From assembly GCA_036377055.1 (NCBI GenBank), contig DASUZD010000204.1, positions 1-15,948 of the forward strand: a stretch of DNA of 15,948 nucleotides. Reading direction: 5' to 3'. A model generated the notes under the pieces. It saw only the letters and a list, made by a program, of their open reading frames with translations. It ran no database searches and was not told the DNA's origin. The stretch is from DASUZD01 sp036377055 (GTDB lineage Bacteria > Actinomycetota > Thermoleophilia > Gaiellales > Gaiellaceae). The translations under genes were made by a program, and so were the position numbers. Position 1 is the first letter of the stretch, and each line of letters starts with the position of its first letter. Shown piece by piece: positions 14,802-15,948 of this stretch.

Positions 14802-14815
14802 CTCACGAACGTGAG
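14802..14815 (+). promoter_or_regulatory. Palindrome upstream of the Cas2-like gene, possible operator
   Basis: CTCACG-AA-CGTGAG is a perfect 6-bp inverted repeat separated by two bases, 37 bp before the Cas2-like ATG. It has the size of a repressor operator. It is not a LexA box. No clear -35/-10 pair can be placed around it. Confidence 0.35.
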
Positions 14816-14852
14816 GCTAATCGCGGCCTCGGACAACATGCTTAGGAGAGAT

Positions 14853-15122
14853 ATGAAAACACTGATGGTGGGTTACGACTTGAATAAGCCTGGCCAGCAG
14901 TACCCCCGGCTGATCGCGAAGCTGAAGTCATTCCCGAAGTGGTGGCATTACCTCGACTCGACGTGGCTGATCAAGACCGACCTGGGAGTCACGCAGGTTC
15001 GCGATGCGCTGTGGTCCTTGATGGACTCAAGCGACGAGCTTCTTGTGATCGACGTCACCGGCGACGCCATGGCCTGGCAGGGACTTCCGCCACGCGCCGG
15101 CGCCTGGATCAAGGCCGCATAG
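14853..15122 (+). CDS. Orphan Cas2-like (SinR/VapD-related fold) small protein
   Basis: The 89-residue protein begins MKTLMVGYDLNKPGQQYPRL and continues with KWWHYLDSTWLIKTD and DSSDELLVIDVTGDAMAW. This is the ferredoxin-like beta-alpha-beta pattern of Cas2, with aspartate D9 directly after the first strand, where Cas2 nucleases carry their metal ligand. It matches my memory of the stand-alone 'SinR family' proteins related to Cas2 and VapD. It is not part of a CRISPR locus: no cas1 and no repeats are visible. Start: ATG 14853 has AGGAGAG ending 3 bp upstream. Codons such as AAA, ACA and AAT are more frequent than in neighbours, which suggests transfer. Candidate roles are a toxin-like RNase or DNase; none is shown. 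A terminator-like hairpin follows. Confidence 0.8.
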   Translation: MKTLMVGYDLNKPGQQYPRLIAKLKSFPKWWHYLDSTWLIKTDLGVTQVRDALWSLMDSSDELLVIDVTGDAMAWQGLPPRAGAWIKAA

Positions 15123-15134
15123 ACACGAGCCGTT

Positions 15135-15164
15135 GCCTGGCCGGATCGAGGCCCCCGGCCAGGC
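15135..15164 (+). terminator. Terminator-like hairpin after the Cas2-like gene
   Basis: GCCTGGCCGG (15135-15144) and CCGGCCAGGC (15155-15164) form a perfect 10-bp stem with a 10-base loop, 12 bp after the TAG. The following sequence is TTCGGACTCTG, with no clean T-run. It separates the Cas2-like gene from pyrR. Confidence 0.6.
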
Positions 15165-15325
15165 TTCGGACTCTGTCCTCACGATGGGCCGCGCTCGTTC
15201 CGGGGCGAACGCGGGGCGGCGGACGTACCGTTATCGGGGCGTGAGACGCGCCCGCTCGGACGGCGAACGCTGCCGGCGTCCTCGGCTCCTCGACGCAGGA
15301 TAAGCGCTCGCCATCCGCCGCCCGG
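15165..15325. other. Gene-free spacer between the Cas2-like gene and the pyrR leader
   Basis: No convincing reading frame is found on either strand. The 76-codon frame at 15109-15339 on the minus strand is arginine/proline-rich and crosses both the end of the Cas2-like gene and the terminator hairpin. No tRNA-like or repeated sequence was seen. Confidence 0.5.
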
Positions 15326-15331
15326 TATAGG
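15326..15331 (+). promoter_or_regulatory. Possible -10 element of pyrR
   Basis: TATAGG could serve as a -10 hexamer, with transcription starting near 15338 and a leader of about 50 nt. No acceptable -35 hexamer is found at 16-18 bp, so this is weak. A GGGTC-TTCAC-GACCC hairpin (15330-15344) overlaps the expected start. Confidence 0.3.
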
Positions 15332-15357
15332 GTCTTCACGACCCGAACCCCTTTAAC

Positions 15358-15375
15358 CCGGTCCAGTGAGGCCGG
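15358..15375 (+). promoter_or_regulatory. PyrR-binding RNA loop abutting the pyrR ribosome-binding site
   Basis: CCGGTCCAGTGAGGCCGG folds as a hairpin whose loop carries TCCAGTGAGG, matching the PyrR recognition consensus known from Bacillus (ARUCCNGNGAGGYU). Its 3' edge touches the Shine-Dalgarno AAGGAG (15377-15382), which stands 4 bp before the ATG. PyrR bound with UMP would cover the ribosome site, giving translational autoregulation, as described for mycobacterial pyrR. Confidence 0.85.
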
Positions 15376-15386
15376 AAAGGAGTCGC

Positions 15387-15948
15387 ATGAACGTGCCTGC
15401 GCCCACGGCGCCGGAGAAGGTCCAGCTGGACGCGGAAGGCCTGCGCCGGACCCTCACGCGCATCGCGCACGAGATCATCGAAGCGAACCCCGACCTGACG
15501 CGCGTCGCGCTGGTCGGAATCCAGACGCGCGGCGTGCCGCTCGCGCAGCGTCTGCGCCGGCTCGTCGAGGAGCGTGCCGGCGACGCACCTGCGCTCGGCG
15601 CCGTTGACATCACGTTCTACCGGGACGATGTCCAGGTGCGCGGCGGCGACGCGCCGCGGCACCCGCAGCCCGTCGTCCGCTCGACGAACCTGGACTTCCC
15701 GCTCGAGGGGAAGACCGTCGTGCTCGTCGACGACGTCCTCTACACGGGCCGCACGATTCGCGCCGCGATCGAGGCGCTCTTCGACTACGGACGCCCCGCG
15801 CGTGTGCAGCTCGCCGTCCTCGTCGATCGCGGGCACCGCGAGCTGCCGATCCGCCCCGACTACGTCGGCAAGAACCTCCCGACCGCCCGCGACGAGCGCA
15901 TCCAGGTCGAGCTCGTCGAGGTGGACGAGATCGACCGCGTCCTGCTGA
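15387..15948 (+). CDS. pyrR: PyrR, pyrimidine operon regulator/uracil phosphoribosyltransferase (3' truncated)
   Basis: PyrR binds pyr mRNA in response to UMP/UTP against PRPP and usually keeps uracil phosphoribosyltransferase activity. The visible 187 residues include LTRIAHEIIEANPDL, the GIQTRGVPLA active-site loop (about 44-53), DITFYRDD (74-81), the PRPP motif VVLVDDVLYTGRT (about 111-123) and the RNA-binding basic region with DYGRPARVQLAVLVDRG and ELPIRPDYVGK (to about 162). The C-terminus (VELVEVDEIDRVLL) has no stop in frame before the window ends; the apparent TGA at 15946 is out of frame. The start ATG 15387 has a strong AAGGAG. In related genomes pyrB, pyrC and carAB follow; they are expected downstream but cannot be seen. 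Confidence 0.95.
   Translation, partial: MNVPAPTAPEKVQLDAEGLRRTLTRIAHEIIEANPDLTRVALVGIQTRGVPLAQRLRRLVEERAGDAPALGAVDITFYRDDVQVRGGDAPRHPQPVVRSTNLDFPLEGKTVVLVDDVLYTGRTIRAAIEALFDYGRPARVQLAVLVDRGHRELPIRPDYVGKNLPTARDERIQVELVEVDEIDRVLL

Noticed and set aside
14802..14815. Third LexA box near the Cas2-like gene
   Set aside because: It contains CGAACGTGAG but lacks the GTTCG half; the palindrome is CTCACG/CGTGAG instead.
14583..14852. tRNA, tmRNA, RNase P RNA or SRP RNA
   Set aside because: No T-loop/acceptor pairing, no tmRNA tag or RNase P core, and no SRP tetraloop motif was found.
14853..15122. Part of a CRISPR-Cas locus
   Set aside because: No cas1, no other cas gene and no regularly spaced repeats occur within the window.
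15109..15339. 76-codon minus-strand frame before pyrR
   Set aside because: Low-complexity composition, crosses the terminator hairpin, no ribosome site.

Overview
The window is very GC-rich with strong G/C third-position bias, GTG starts and little space between genes. Its SOS operators are of the Gram-positive type (CGAAC-N4-GTTCG), and it has a PyrR with a PyrR-binding loop in its leader. This fits a high-GC actinobacterium, possibly a deep lineage such as Thermoleophilia; that placement is inference and no rRNA is present to settle it.

Layout. 1-793: end of an unidentified protein, then a YfcE-type metallophosphatase. 794-1082: a tiny membrane-anchored LysM protein under a promoter with two perfect LexA boxes, resembling the SOS division inhibitors YneA/ChiZ/DivS. 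1093-2724 (minus): a thiamine-diphosphate enzyme of the acetolactate synthase superfamily. 2725-2907: divergent intergenic region with a GC-rich three-way-junction-like fold, then RNase Z (2908-3894) and a translationally coupled DUF2007-like protein. 4096-4267: a 172-bp element bounded by a 21-bp inverted repeat with nested internal stems, running from the DUF2007-like stop into the 5' end of a SAM methyltransferase gene (to 5005). The methyltransferase overlaps a secreted P-domain protein (4966-6231). 6228-9382 (minus): an S9 peptidase followed by an M29 aminopeptidase, probably one peptide-degrading operon. 9412-9855: a Nudix hydrolase. 9865-10104 (minus): a small unknown protein.

10161-15122 looks like an accessory islet. 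It holds a solitary Type IIG-like restriction-modification protein split by one extra G, an Erm/KsgA-type rRNA dimethyltransferase split by one missing base, a gene-free stretch dense in hairpins and alternative pairings, and an orphan Cas2-like protein with less GC-rich codons. No cas1 or CRISPR array is visible. From 15123 a terminator-like hairpin and a leader precede pyrR, which runs off the window.

Four points deserve follow-up: the twin-LexA-box LysM gene, the rod-shaped inverted-repeat element at 4096-4267, the hairpin-rich region before the Cas2-like gene, and the PyrR-binding loop abutting pyrR's own Shine-Dalgarno. Two frameshifts and two genes without a well-placed start codon mean that sequence or assembly indels must be excluded before calling genes dead.
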